From Zobellella maritima (GTDB lineage Bacteria; Pseudomonadota; Gammaproteobacteria; Enterobacterales; Aeromonadaceae): DNA of 64,000 nucleotides. Of the stretch, positions 51,436 to 60,532 are shown piece by piece; the stretch's first letter is position 1, and the number at the start of each line of letters is the position of its first letter. The notes under the pieces are model-generated. The model had not been told where the DNA came from. It was given only the letters and a program-made list of their open reading frames with translations, and did no database searches. A program made the position numbers and the translations under genes. The stretch is taken from positions 1 to 64,000 of the forward strand of contig NZ_QCZE01000005.1 in assembly GCF_003075035.1 (NCBI RefSeq). The letters are read 5' to 3'.

Positions 51436-52941
51436 TTACTGCATCATGAACACGCCGGGTCCCAGTGGCAGCCCCAGGGTCAGCCATAACAGCAGGAACA
51501 GGGTCCAGCAGATCAGGAAGCCAATCGACAGGGGCAGCATGGTCGAGATCAGGGTGCCCAGCCCCATATTCGGTACATAACGCTGCATGTATACCAGGGC
51601 GACCGAGAAGTAGGGGCTCATCGGTGAAATGATATTGGTGGTCGAATCTCCGATGCGGAACATGGCCTGTACAAAGGCCGGGTTGAAATCGGACAGCATC
51701 AGCATGGGCACGAATACCGGTGCCATCAGGGCCCACTGGGCCGAACCACTGGTCATGAAAATATTCAGCACCGCGGTCATCAGGATAAAGGACACCACCA
51801 GCGGCAGGCCGGTAAAGCCGGTGCTTTCGAGGATGTTGGAGCCTTCTATTGCGATGAACTGCCCCAGCTCGGACCACTTGAAGTAGGCGATAAACTGGGC
51901 AATGGCGAAGAACAGCACCAGGGTGGTGGCCAGCTCCTTGGTGGATTCCGCCATCAACTCGGGAACGTCGCGGCTGGAGCGGATTTTACCGACGCTGATG
52001 CCGTAGGTCAGGCCTATGATCACGAAGAAGCCGAACAGAATGGGTACAAAAGACTTCAGGAAGGGTGAGGGTACTAGCCCGCCTTCCGGGTTACGCAGCG
52101 GCGAGGTTTCCGGCAGGACCACCAGTATCACCAGACCCAGGTACAGCAGGGTGGCCCACATGACCCGCTTTAGACCGCGTTTTTCGCCTTCATTCAACTC
52201 GACCAGCACGGGGCCGGACATCCGCTTGTGGCCGGAGATCGGCAGGGTGCGGTTCAGGTAGGGTTCGACGAAGCGATCGATGATCACCGTACCTACCGTG
52301 GCCAGCACCAGCACCGAGCTGGCGACGAAGTAGTAATTATCGAGCGGCGAGATATAGGCTTGCGGGTCCAGGGTGCGGGCCGCCTCGGTGGTGATTCCGG
52401 AGAACAGGGCGTCGCCCACGGTCACGAACAGGCTGGCATCATAGCCGGCTCCGGCGGCGGCATAGGCGGCGGCGGCGCCAGCCAGGGGATGGCGGCCGAC
52501 CGAATGGAAAACCATGGCGGCCAGCGGGATCAGGATCAGGTAGTTGGCATCGGAGGCTACACTGCCGCAGATACCGGCCAGGAAGACCACTAAGGTCAGC
52601 ATGGCGGGAGGCGCCTTGGCCACGCTGACCTGCATCAGGCTGGACATCAGTCCTACCTTGTCGGCCAGGCCGATGCCAAACATGACCACCAGGATCAGGC
52701 CGAGGGGCGGGAAGTTGACGAAGTTGGAAACCATGCTGGTCAGCATGAACACTATGCCTTCATCCGACAGCAGGCTTTTGACCGTGACCACGGCGTTTGT
52801 CTTGGGATTGACCGCACTGATGCCGGCGGCGTCCAGCAGTGCCGACAACAGCACTATGAATATCCCCAGGGTCACGAACAGGATGAAGGGGTGAGGGAGT
52901 TTGTTACCGGCCCGCTCAATGGAGCCCAGTATCCTTTGCAT
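51436..52941 (-). CDS. AbgT-family transporter (p-aminobenzoyl-glutamate type)
   Basis: The 501-residue membrane protein has about 10-12 hydrophobic segments and the AbgT signatures GICGSVASDANYLILIPLAAMVF and PFILFVTLGIFIVLLSALLD. E. coli AbgT imports p-aminobenzoyl-glutamate; other family members export sulfonamides. The adjacent M20 peptidase supports import followed by amide hydrolysis. Start 52941 has AAGGA nine bases upstream. It is 20 bp after the M20 gene. Confidence 0.9.
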   Translation of the reverse strand: MQRILGSIERAGNKLPHPFILFVTLGIFIVLLSALLDAAGISAVNPKTNAVVTVKSLLSDEGIVFMLTSMVSNFVNFPPLGLILVVMFGIGLADKVGLMSSLMQVSVAKAPPAMLTLVVFLAGICGSVASDANYLILIPLAAMVFHSVGRHPLAGAAAAYAAAGAGYDASLFVTVGDALFSGITTEAARTLDPQAYISPLDNYYFVASSVLVLATVGTVIIDRFVEPYLNRTLPISGHKRMSGPVLVELNEGEKRGLKRVMWATLLYLGLVILVVLPETSPLRNPEGGLVPSPFLKSFVPILFGFFVIIGLTYGISVGKIRSSRDVPELMAESTKELATTLVLFFAIAQFIAYFKWSELGQFIAIEGSNILESTGFTGLPLVVSFILMTAVLNIFMTSGSAQWALMAPVFVPMLMLSDFNPAFVQAMFRIGDSTTNIISPMSPYFSVALVYMQRYVPNMGLGTLISTMLPLSIGFLICWTLFLLLWLTLGLPLGPGVFMMQ

Positions 52942-52961
52942 ATTGGTTATTCCTTCAATGG

Positions 52962-54122
52962 TTATGGTTGATTGAACGCGAGCATCTCTTTGGTGATGGC
53001 CAGAAAGGTCTTGGCTGCACTGGCCAGGATGTCGTCGTTGAATTCGTAATGTGAGTTATGCAGGTAAGCGGAATCCATGCCGTTGCCGACAAAGAAGAAA
53101 CACCCCGGTACCTGCTCCAGGTAGAAGGCGAAATCCTCTGATCCCATGGTCGGCATATAGTCAATTTGTTCTATCTGCTCGCTGACCTGGTGCCTGTGGG
53201 CGGCGTCGATCAGCCGCCTGGTCCAGCCGGTGTCGTTGACCAGGGGGGGCACATGATGGACGTGCTCAAGCCGGTAGTCGGCGTCGTAGGGAGCACAGAT
53301 GCCGGCAATCAGCGTATCGAGCCTGCCAACCAGCTGGTTGCGGGTATCGGGCCTGTCGTTGCGAATATTGAGCAGCAATCGGGCTTCGCCGGGAATCACG
53401 TTGGCACTGGAGCTGGCTTCGAACGAGGATACTGTAATGACCCCCGATTGCAGTGGTGATTTAACCCGTCCGGCGATGCCCTGCAGCTGCTGTACCAGAC
53501 AGGACCCCAGGTAGATGGGATCGACCGCCAAATGGGGCATGGCCGCATGACCGGACTTGCCTATCAGGGTGACGGCATAGGTGTCGCTGCCGGCCATGGC
53601 GGGCCCCGCCTTGGCGAAGACAAGGCCGGCCTCGAACCCGGGTCTGTTATGGTAGCCGAAGATGGCATCCACCCTGGGATTTTCCAGCACCCCTTCCTTG
53701 ATCATCACCTCGGCGCCGTTGCCGCCTTCCTCACCAGGCTGGAACAGGATCTTGACCATGCCGCACAGGCTGTCTCTGGCTTCCATGATCAGCTCTGCCG
53801 CCAACAGCATGGTTGCGGTGTGGCCGTCGTGCCCGCATGCGTGCATGCAGCCGGGTCGTTGCGACTTGTGCTCGAAGTCATTGGCTTCGGTAATGGGCAG
53901 GGCGTCCATGTCGGCGCGCAGGCCAATAACAGGGCCAGGTCGGCCGGTATCCAAGAGGCCGACCACGCCGGTAACGGCGACTCCCGTGGTCACCTGGTAG
54001 CCGAGGGCCCGCAGCCTTTCGGCCACCAGGGCGGCCGTGTCGAACTCCTCGAACTTCAGTTCCGGGTGTCTGTGCAGCTGGCGGCGGGTGCTGATGGTGT
54101 GTTCCAGTTGTGTGTTTTTCAA
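52962..54122 (-). CDS. M20 family amidohydrolase (AbgA/hippurate hydrolase type)
   Basis: The 386-residue metallopeptidase shows RRQLHRHPELKFEEFDT, GLRADMDALPITE, CMHACGHDGHT (metal ligands) and QPGEEGGNGAEVM with the catalytic Glu pair. The C-terminal metal His lies in YEFNDDILASAAK's vicinity (HNSHYEFNDD). It likely cleaves an N-acyl amino acid such as p-aminobenzoyl-glutamate. The only possible start near the family N-terminus is TTG 54122, with no clear Shine-Dalgarno; an in-frame stop lies 11 codons upstream. Confidence 0.88.
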   Translation of the reverse strand: MKNTQLEHTISTRRQLHRHPELKFEEFDTAALVAERLRALGYQVTTGVAVTGVVGLLDTGRPGPVIGLRADMDALPITEANDFEHKSQRPGCMHACGHDGHTATMLLAAELIMEARDSLCGMVKILFQPGEEGGNGAEVMIKEGVLENPRVDAIFGYHNRPGFEAGLVFAKAGPAMAGSDTYAVTLIGKSGHAAMPHLAVDPIYLGSCLVQQLQGIAGRVKSPLQSGVITVSSFEASSSANVIPGEARLLLNIRNDRPDTRNQLVGRLDTLIAGICAPYDADYRLEHVHHVPPLVNDTGWTRRLIDAAHRHQVSEQIEQIDYMPTMGSEDFAFYLEQVPGCFFFVGNGMDSAYLHNSHYEFNDDILASAAKTFLAITKEMLAFNQP

Positions 54123-54320
54123 GGTGGTGGTGCCGTGCGCAGTTGAATGGTGCTAGCATTTTATCGTCTGCCCGGTGATTAAAAATGAATAAACCGGTAT
54201 GCCTTTGTTGCTTTTTTGTCAACAAAGCGTGTGTTGGGGCTGCTCTGTCATGGTGCTGTTGTTATCGGACTGGCCCCGTTACCTGGGGAATCCTGCATTA
54301 CTTCACGACGAGGTTTTCAC
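54123..54320. promoter_or_regulatory. divergent M20/ydgJ region with an inverted repeat
   Basis: A perfect 8-bp inverted repeat, CTTTGTTG (54203-54210) and CAACAAAG (54220-54227), lies midway between the two genes. It may be an operator. No gene is seen. Confidence 0.3.
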
Positions 54321-55358
54321 ATGATCAAAACCGCTGTGATTGGTTACGGTCAGTCGGCCAGTATTTTTCACCTGCCCTTTATCGATGCCCTGCCCGACTT
54401 CGAGCTGGTGGCCATCAGCAGCTCCAAACCGGAGCGCGTGGCCAGAGACTGGCCGGAAATCAAGGTATATACGCGGGTGGACGAGATGCTCGTTCAGTCG
54501 GGCGCCGAGCTGGTGGTGATCACGGCACCGAACGAGGTGCATTATCAGCTGGGCCGTCAGGCACTGGAGTTGGGTATGCATGTGGTGATGGAAAAGCCCA
54601 TGGTTACCCAGCTTAATCAGGGGGCAGAACTGATGCAGCTGGCGGCGGAGAAAGAGCTGTGCCTGATCCCGTTTCACAACCGGCGCTGGGATAGTGATTT
54701 CCTCACTATCAAGAAGCTGATCGCCGAGGCGCGTCTGGGCACTATCCATGGCTTTGAATCCCATTTCGATCGATTCCGTCCCACCCCGGGTCAGCGCTGG
54801 CGGGAACGGCCCGGGGAAGGGGTGGGGTCCTGGTTCGATCTGGGCGCCCATCTGGTGGATCAGGTGCTGGTGCTGTTCGGCAAGCCGCTGGCGGTGACCG
54901 GTCGCTGCCTGGCGATGCGTCCGGGATCAAGGGTGACTGATTACTTCCATGTGCAGCTGCATTACAGCGATAAGGAAGTACTGCTGCACTCCAGCCCTTA
55001 CCATCCCGGGCCGACTCTGCGTTTCAAGCTGCAGGGAGAGCTGGGTTGTTACATCAAGCGTGGCTTCGATCCCCAGGAAGAGCGGCTGCGCGACGGCATA
55101 GTGCCCGATTCGCCTTTCCTGGCTAAGGAAGCCGAGACGGACTACGGCATGCTTTATTCCGACGATGAGCCGGCGGTGATCCCGTCGGCGATTGGCGGCT
55201 ATCGTTATTTTTACGAGGCCACCGCCAGGGCCATTCGGGGCGAGGGAGCCGTGCCTGTCGCCATCCAGGATGCCCTGGACGGGTTGAATATCATCAAGCT
55301 GGCGATACAAAGCTCGGAACAGGGCAAGACACTGCCGGTAGGTACCACGACTTACTGA
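54321..55358 (+). CDS. ydgJ: Gfo/Idh/MocA-family oxidoreductase, YdgJ-like
   Basis: The 345-residue NAD(P)-dependent oxidoreductase has a Rossmann N-terminus (TAVIGYGQSASIFHLPF), the EKP motif (VVMEKPMVT) and the YdgJ-like HNRRWDSDFLTIKKL and GSWFDLGAHLVDQ (catalytic His). E. coli YdgJ has 346 residues; its sugar-type substrate is not settled. The start is ATG 54321 after GAGG. It appears to be a single gene. Confidence 0.88.
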   Translation: MIKTAVIGYGQSASIFHLPFIDALPDFELVAISSSKPERVARDWPEIKVYTRVDEMLVQSGAELVVITAPNEVHYQLGRQALELGMHVVMEKPMVTQLNQGAELMQLAAEKELCLIPFHNRRWDSDFLTIKKLIAEARLGTIHGFESHFDRFRPTPGQRWRERPGEGVGSWFDLGAHLVDQVLVLFGKPLAVTGRCLAMRPGSRVTDYFHVQLHYSDKEVLLHSSPYHPGPTLRFKLQGELGCYIKRGFDPQEERLRDGIVPDSPFLAKEAETDYGMLYSDDEPAVIPSAIGGYRYFYEATARAIRGEGAVPVAIQDALDGLNIIKLAIQSSEQGKTLPVGTTTY

Positions 55359-55488
55359 GTGTTCAGGGAGCTGGGGACTCACTTATATGGGGTTCTGTTG
55401 AGCGCCACTTGTCCCTTTACGAGCGAGGGCATACCGACTTTGGGTCCGGGGGCGGCAAGGCTGGGGCCAGTCAGCGGTGTTTATTTCA

Positions 55489-55512
55489 AGACGGGGCCTG
55501 GCGGCCCCTCCT
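55489..55512. terminator. possible terminator between ydgJ and the small membrane gene
   Basis: The stem GGGGCC (55493-55498)/GGCCCC (55503-55508) with loop TGGC lies between convergent genes. T-runs on either side are short, so the strength is uncertain. Confidence 0.4.
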
Positions 55513-55518
55513 TTACCA

Positions 55519-55728
55519 TCAGGTTGACCAGTAGCTGTAGCAGGTAACCACCGCCAGGGCGGCGCTGACAAAGTAGGCGATATTCACGCCGGATTGTTCA
55601 TTGCCGCTCAGCTTCTTCATTAGCCATTTCAGGATCCCTGAACTGAGCAGGTAGTAAAAGGCAAATGGGATGGCGAAGGTGGTCAGCCCGAACAGCATCT
55701 CCAATAACGTATCCATGTCTGTAAGCAT
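55519..55728 (-). CDS. small membrane protein of unknown function
   Basis: The 69-residue protein has two hydrophobic segments (about 12-32, FGLTTFAIPFAFYYLLSSGIL, and 47-66, NIAYFVSAALAVVTCYSYW) joined by a charged loop. ATG 55728 has GGAGG eight bases upstream, which supports real translation. I do not recognise a named family. Confidence 0.6.
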   Translation of the reverse strand: MLTDMDTLLEMLFGLTTFAIPFAFYYLLSSGILKWLMKKLSGNEQSGVNIAYFVSAALAVVTCYSYWST

Positions 55729-55963
55729 GATTCTATCCTCCCTGGACAACTTTCATTTTAGTCGCTGGCTGGTTGTTTTTTGAGCTCCTCAACGAAACGG
55801 GTCCATTAAAACACCCGGGGGTTTACAAGGGGTTTTCATTTGGTTCTACTTCGGCGATGTGTATGGTCCTAATAAATGACCGGGACTGCCTTATGATCGC
55901 TGCTCGATTGGGTATCTGACATAACAATAACGACGGCCGAGCCGTGGTAAGCGGGAGATAACG

Positions 55964-56977
55964 ATGCGTTTAAAGCAGGGCCTCAGGGCATGGGGAGTGG
56001 CGACACTGTGTCTGGCAACGCTGATAAGTACCGAGGCGGCAGCCCGGATCAAGCCTTTTAAGATGGCACTGGGTGATGGTGCGGGCAGCCCCCAGCATGT
56101 TATGGGGCAGCGGTTTGTCGAGTTGCTGGAGCAGAAAACCGGTGGCCGGCACGGTACCCTGATGTTTCTTAACGGTCAGCTTGGGGATGAACAGAGCACT
56201 ATCAACGATGCCTCCATGGGGCTGGTGGACTTTACCATGGTTGCCATCAACAACGTCACGCCGTTCTCTCCCAGTGTGGGAGTACTTACTCTGCCCTATA
56301 TGATGCAGAGCCTGGACGATGCCATTACCCTGACCCAGGGGGAAGTGGGACGGCAGCTGATCGCCAATACGGTGCGGGATGCCAATATTCGTATCATCGG
56401 CTGGACCTATACCGGTTTTCGGGTATTGACCAACGCCAGGCGGCCCGTCCACCGGTTGAGCGATCTCACCGGCCTGAAGGTGCGGGTACCGGCCAATGAC
56501 ATCATGATAGATACCTATCGTGCCTGGGGCATCAACCCTACCCCCATGGCCTGGTCGGAAACCTTTACCGGGTTGCAGCTGGGGGTGGTGGACGGGCAGG
56601 ACAACCCCTATATGACTATCCACGCGATGAAATTCAGCGAGGTGCAGGATTACATCACCAATATTCGCTACCTGTTCTCGATAGAGCCGCTGATTGTCAG
56701 TGAAGAGATATACCAGGCGCAGAGCGACGAGTTACAACAGGCGATACGCGCTGCGGGGCAGGAGGCAACTGCGTTCAGTGCCCGTTATCTTGTTGAGCAG
56801 GAAGATAAAATTCGTGCCGAACTGGTCAGCCAGGGGATGGCGATCATCGAACCGGCCAACGAGCAGGAATGGATGGACAGGGCCATCGACCAGGTCTGGC
56901 CCAAGTACTACGAGCGGCTGGGTGGCAAGGAGCAGCTGAATCGGATACTGGCGGTGTTGGGCCGGGAAGCCATCTGA
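55964..56977 (+). CDS. TRAP transporter substrate-binding protein (DctP family)
   Basis: The 337-residue periplasmic protein has a signal peptide (to about residue 27, AAA) and a DctP fold with LTGLKVRVPANDI, PMAWSETFTGLQLGVVDGQDNP and the Arg expected for carboxylate binding. The ligand is probably an organic acid. No DctQ or DctM membrane gene lies on either side, so the permease must be elsewhere or the protein has another role. GGGAGAT precedes the start. Confidence 0.87.
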   Translation: MRLKQGLRAWGVATLCLATLISTEAAARIKPFKMALGDGAGSPQHVMGQRFVELLEQKTGGRHGTLMFLNGQLGDEQSTINDASMGLVDFTMVAINNVTPFSPSVGVLTLPYMMQSLDDAITLTQGEVGRQLIANTVRDANIRIIGWTYTGFRVLTNARRPVHRLSDLTGLKVRVPANDIMIDTYRAWGINPTPMAWSETFTGLQLGVVDGQDNPYMTIHAMKFSEVQDYITNIRYLFSIEPLIVSEEIYQAQSDELQQAIRAAGQEATAFSARYLVEQEDKIRAELVSQGMAIIEPANEQEWMDRAIDQVWPKYYERLGGKEQLNRILAVLGREAI

Positions 56978-56981
56978 GGCT

Positions 56982-57008
56982 TCAGGCAGCGCACCGGCGC
57001 TGCCCTGA
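56982..57008. terminator. probable terminator between the TRAP gene and yehS
   Basis: A long stem pairs TCAGGCAGCGC (56982-56992) with GCGCTGCCCTGA (56997-57008), with one bulged C and loop ACCG. It lies between convergent genes. No strong T-run follows on either strand. Confidence 0.45.
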
Positions 57009-57015
57009 AAGCGGA

Positions 57016-57480
57016 TTAATGGCGCGAGTGCAGGGCCAGGCCCTGCAGGAAATTACGCAGGAACTGATCGCCGCAGGCTTGGTAGTGCTTGTGTCCCGGC
57101 TTGCGGAACAGGGCGGTCAGCTCGGTTTTGCTGACCTTGAAGCCGGCCAGGGCCAGCATGCCCAGGATATCCTCTTCTTTCAGCTCCAGGGCCACCCTCA
57201 GTTTCTTGAAGATCAGGTTGTTAATTTGTTCGCTGACCGGCGGGCGGGGGGCGGTATCACCGTCCTTCGGGCCGCGGCGTTGCAGGATCAGGCCATCGAG
57301 GAAGCCCAGGATCTGCGCATCGCTGCAGCTGTGGTAATGGGGTTCTTCTTCTTTGGCCAGCAGGGCCAGCAGCTGGTCTTGGGTGAGTTCGATCCCGGCC
57401 AGCCGGAACAGCTCGACGGCTTGCTGGTCGGGCAGATCCAGGGCATAACGGATACGCCTTAAGATATCGTTATTGGTCAT
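57016..57480 (-). CDS. yehS: DUF1456 family protein YehS
   Basis: The 154-residue protein has two copies of the DUF1456 repeat: N-terminal MTNNDILRRIRYALDL..... and a second beginning near FKKLRVALELKEEDIL. The family function is unknown. It overlaps the upstream RRM gene by 11 nt, suggesting co-translation. Confidence 0.85.
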   Translation of the reverse strand: MTNNDILRRIRYALDLPDQQAVELFRLAGIELTQDQLLALLAKEEEPHYHSCSDAQILGFLDGLILQRRGPKDGDTAPRPPVSEQINNLIFKKLRVALELKEEDILGMLALAGFKVSKTELTALFRKPGHKHYQACGDQFLRNFLQGLALHSRH

Positions 57481-57736
57481 CGCTGCTTTTCGCCTCGCTC
57501 GCTTCTGCCTTCTTCACCCGGATCTTCTGGCCATCCACTTCAATGCCGTTCAGGCTCTTGATGGCGGCCTTGGCCTGGGATGGATTGGGCATAAAGGCAA
57601 AGCCGAACCCTTTGGAGTTACCTGTATTACTGTCTTTCACCAGGTGAAAGTAGTGCACCAGGCCATAGGGGGCCAGCAGGGCCAGTACCTTGTCTTCTGT
57701 GGTTAGTCGGGACAGTCCCCGGATCATGATTTTCAT
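57470..57736 (-). CDS. RRM-domain RNA-binding protein
   Basis: The 88-residue protein is a single RRM. RNP2 is IMIRGL (residues 3-8) and RNP1 is KGFGFAFM (about 43-50). Small bacterial RRM proteins bind single-stranded RNA; the targets are unknown. The basic-acidic tail (KKAEASEAKSSDDQ) follows the fold. It shares an operon with yehS. Confidence 0.87.
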   Translation of the reverse strand: MKIMIRGLSRLTTEDKVLALLAPYGLVHYFHLVKDSNTGNSKGFGFAFMPNPSQAKAAIKSLNGIEVDGQKIRVKKAEASEAKSSDDQ

Positions 57737-58024
57737 GCGGTCTCCAGCATCGCGACTATGCGTAATGCAAGGGTATGGTGGCTAAATAAGCGCGGCTTTG
57801 ATGGCGCAAAGGGCCGCGAGTGTAACAGGTTCGCCGGGTGGCGTCTTGTCCCGTGCATCCGCTCCCCTGTATGCACTATAGCCTGCCGGAGGGCACTGAC
57901 CAGGACGGGGTGAGGCGCGCAGTCGGGTGCTGGTGCCATTTTTTCGGGCTTTCTGGTGCTAATCAGGGAGGCCATTTGGTTCGAAGCTGTTGCCTGCATT
58001 TACCCGCAGGATAAGGAAGATATG

Positions 58025-58396
58025 ATGCCAGTTAATATTGATGATGTGGTTGCCTTCTCGAATCATTCCCTGACCCCCACCGCCAGCAAGCCGCCCCCCG
58101 AACGCCGGATTGAAGGCACACCGAGGCAGGGAACGGCCAATTACTTCACCGATAGCAGCGATCAGCTGGACGCCGGCTTCTGGGAAAGCGAGCCCGGCAA
58201 GTGGCATGCGGTGAGCGAGCGCAACGAATTCTGCTATATCCTCGAGGGCCATGTGCGCATCGCCGACGAGCAGGGCAACTGCAAGGAGTTTCGCCAGGGC
58301 GACGCCTTCCTGATCCCCTATGGTTTCAAGGGTACCTGGCAGGTCCTCGAATTCACCAAGAAGTACTATGTGATCTTCGTGCCCAAAGAGCGCTGA
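58025..58396 (+). CDS. cupin-domain protein (DUF861 type)
   Basis: The 123-residue protein holds one small beta-barrel with GFWESEPGKWHAVSERNEFCYILEGHVRI and GDAFLIPYGFKGTWQV, the pattern of the (S)-ureidoglycine aminohydrolase-like cupins. The substrate is unknown. AAGGA lies seven bases before ATG 58025; ATG 58022 is adjacent. The 288-bp gap upstream shows no gene that I trust. Confidence 0.83.
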   Translation: MPVNIDDVVAFSNHSLTPTASKPPPERRIEGTPRQGTANYFTDSSDQLDAGFWESEPGKWHAVSERNEFCYILEGHVRIADEQGNCKEFRQGDAFLIPYGFKGTWQVLEFTKKYYVIFVPKER

Positions 58397-58424
58397 GGCG
58401 ATGATTCGTTATCGATGACGGGGC

Positions 58425-58452
58425 AAAAACGCGGCCGAAGCCGCGTTTTTTG
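58425..58452. terminator. bidirectional terminator between the cupin gene and pyrC
   Basis: The stem AAAAACGCGGC (58425-58435)/GCCGCGTTTTT (58440-58450) with loop CGAA is flanked by an A-run and a T-run, so it can act for both convergent genes. Confidence 0.9.
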
Positions 58453-58465
58453 CAAGAGCGAACCG

Positions 58466-59497
58466 TTATTTCACCATCCAGCCAATTTCTTCACCGGCGC
58501 GGATCGGCACCAGCCTGTCGCCGCCCAGGGGCAGGGTTTCGCCCACGGTCCAGCTTTCCTTTACCAGGGTGATGGTGTCGGTATTGCGGGGCAGGCCGTA
58601 GAAGTCGGGGCCGTAGTGGCTGGTGAAGGCTTCCAGCTTGTCCAGCGCGCCGGCTTCCTCGAAGGCCTCGGCATACAGCTCTACGGCGGCGTGAGAGGTA
58701 TAGGCGCCGGCGCAGCCGCAGGCCGCTTCCTTGCGATGCTGGAAGTGGGGGGCCGAGTCGGTGCCCATAAAGAATTTTTTGCTGCCGCTGGTGGCGGCGC
58801 GCACCAGCGCCTGCTGGTGGGTGTTGCGCTTGAGAATGGGCAGGCAGTAGTAGTGGGGCCGGATGCCGCCCGCCAGCATGTGGTTACGGTTGAACAGCAG
58901 GTGGTGGGCGGTGATGGTGGCCGCCACCTTGTCGCTGGCCTGCTCTACAAAGTTCACCGCATGCTCGGTGGTGATGTGCTCCAGCACGATTTTGAGATCG
59001 GGGAAGTCGCGCACCACGTCGGGCAGCACGGTGTCGATGAAGGCTTTTTCACGATCGAAAATATCGATGCGGGAGTCGGTGACTTCACCGTGTACCAGCA
59101 GCAGGGTGCCGGTTTCCTGCATGGCTGCCAGTACCGGGTAGATGTTCTTCACATCGGTGACGCCGGAGTCGGAGTTGGTGGTGGCGCCGGCCGGGTAGAG
59201 TTTGCATGCCACTATCTTGCCGGTGGCCCTGGCCTTGCGGACTTCCTGCGGATCCGTGTTGTCGGTCAGGTACAGGCTCATCAGCGGTTCGAATTTGCTG
59301 CCCTGTGGGCGTACCGCCAGAATGCGATCTCGGTAGGCCAGCGCCATCTCCGTGGTGGTGGCCGGTGGCACCAGGTTGGGCATGATCAGGGCACGGCCCA
59401 GGTAACGGCTGGCATCGCGGACTGTGTCTTTCAGTTGTTCGCCATCGCGCAGGTGCAGGTGCCAGTCGTCGGGGCGGGTGATTGTCAGTGTGGTCAT
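58466..59497 (-). CDS. pyrC: dihydroorotase
   Basis: PyrC closes carbamoyl-aspartate to dihydroorotate in pyrimidine synthesis. The 343-residue type II enzyme has the metal motif [10 protein letters not shown], the carboxylated Lys region [10 protein letters not shown], and the GTDSAPH segment with the catalytic Asp. Length and sequence match the E. coli enzyme (348). No attenuator hairpin was recognised in the short leader. Confidence 0.96.
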   Translation of the reverse strand: MTTLTITRPDDWHLHLRDGEQLKDTVRDASRYLGRALIMPNLVPPATTTEMALAYRDRILAVRPQGSKFEPLMSLYLTDNTDPQEVRKARATGKIVACKLYPAGATTNSDSGVTDVKNIYPVLAAMQETGTLLLVHGEVTDSRIDIFDREKAFIDTVLPDVVRDFPDLKIVLEHITTEHAVNFVEQASDKVAATITAHHLLFNRNHMLAGGIRPHYYCLPILKRNTHQQALVRAATSGSKKFFMGTDSAPHFQHRKEAACGCAGAYTSHAAVELYAEAFEEAGALDKLEAFTSHYGPDFYGLPRNTDTITLVKESWTVGETLPLGGDRLVPIRAGEEIGWMVK

Positions 59498-59847
59498 AGT
59501 AGGCTCGGCGGGTTATCCATTACATCCAGGTCTCCATTATCCACTTCCCGACGGGTTTCACCAAATAATGAGGAAATAAAGGCGGCTGTGAGCCGTCAGC
59601 CTGCTGCTTGGTCACAATGCCATCGCTATCGATTGCGAAGCCATACATCGGCAGGGTTGCCACTGCTTGTGTACTGTATGGTTTGAAGACAGTGCCAGCA
59701 GGCGACTCTGGCACATCGCGGAGGGCAAAGGGTCTGCTTCAGCGACCATCACCTTTATTACAGGGATACGGGTCGACTGCAGTGTCATCTTGTCGTGTCG
59801 TCGTCTACCCTGATATGCATGTTTGCGCAATGGTTCAAGGAGTCGAT
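59498..59847. promoter_or_regulatory. 350-bp divergent pyrC / DJ-1-family intergenic region
   Basis: A 64-codon open frame (59714-59520, minus strand) ends 22 bp before pyrC. It would encode a peptide ending LVKPVGKWIMETWM that I do not recognise. It lacks a good ribosome site, so I do not call it a gene. Promoters for both flanking genes should lie here; no clear -10/-35 pair was found. Confidence 0.35.
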
Positions 59848-60528
59848 ATGCGTATTCTGATGGTGCTGACCTCCCACGACCGGCTGGGGGATACCGGTGA
59901 AAAGACCGGCTTCTGGCTGGAGGAATTCGCCGCTCCCTATTACCTGTTCATGGATGCGGGCGCCGCCATCACCCTGGCCTCACCCAAGGGCGGACAGCCG
60001 CCGCTGGATCCGAAAAGCGACGCGCCCGATGCCCAGACCGCGGCCACCGAACGTTTCCGCGCAGACCCGGTGGCTCAGAACCTGCTGGCCCATACCCGCA
60101 AGCTGGGGGAGCTGTCAGCGGTTGATTTTGATGCGGTGTTTTATCCTGGCGGCCATGGTCCCTTGTGGGATCTGGCTGAGGATGCCGACTCCATTGCCTT
60201 GATAGAGGCCATGGCGGCGGCCAACAAACCGGTGGCGGCGGTGTGCCATGCACCGGCGGTGTTGCGGCATGTCAAATCCGCTAACGGCAATACCCTGGTG
60301 GACGGCAGGCGTGTCACCGGCTTTGCCAACAGCGAGGAGCAAGCGGTACAGCTGACCGACATAGTGCCTTTTCTGGTGGAAGACATGCTCAGGCAGAATG
60401 GCGGCGACTATCGCAGGAGTCATGACTGGCATCCTCATGTGGAAACCGACGGCATGCTGGTGACCGGCCAGAACCCGGCGTCTTCCGAGCCGGCCGCCAG
60501 CGCCTTGCTGGCGTTATTGAAACGCTGA
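59848..60528 (+). CDS. DJ-1/PfpI (Hsp31-like) class I glutamine amidotransferase-like protein
   Basis: The 226-residue protein has the DJ-1 fold with the nucleophile elbow AVCHAPAVL and the Hsp31-like FYPGGHGPLWDL and KTGFWLEEFAAPYY. Members act as glyoxalase III or in deglycation-type stress defence. The start is ATG 59848, six bases after AAGGAG; the upstream extension of the frame is rejected. It is convergent with yehW. Confidence 0.87.
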   Translation: MRILMVLTSHDRLGDTGEKTGFWLEEFAAPYYLFMDAGAAITLASPKGGQPPLDPKSDAPDAQTAATERFRADPVAQNLLAHTRKLGELSAVDFDAVFYPGGHGPLWDLAEDADSIALIEAMAAANKPVAAVCHAPAVLRHVKSANGNTLVDGRRVTGFANSEEQAVQLTDIVPFLVEDMLRQNGGDYRRSHDWHPHVETDGMLVTGQNPASSEPAASALLALLKR

Positions 60529-60532
60529 CGCT

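Noticed and set aside
53532-54146. Plus-strand open frame opposite the M20 gene
   Set aside because: Same antisense effect; no ribosome site, and the product resembles no family.
57733-57999. Minus-strand frame upstream of the RRM gene
   Set aside because: Composition is not protein-like, there is no ribosome site, and it covers the divergent promoter region.
58415-59686. Long plus-strand open frame opposite pyrC
   Set aside because: It is the antisense shadow of a well-conserved enzyme, crosses the terminator, and its product has low-complexity composition (Gly/Val/Gln-rich) with no family match.
59520-59714. 64-codon minus-strand frame ahead of pyrC
   Set aside because: It looks somewhat protein-like but has no good ribosome site and no family that I recognise; it could be a gene remnant.
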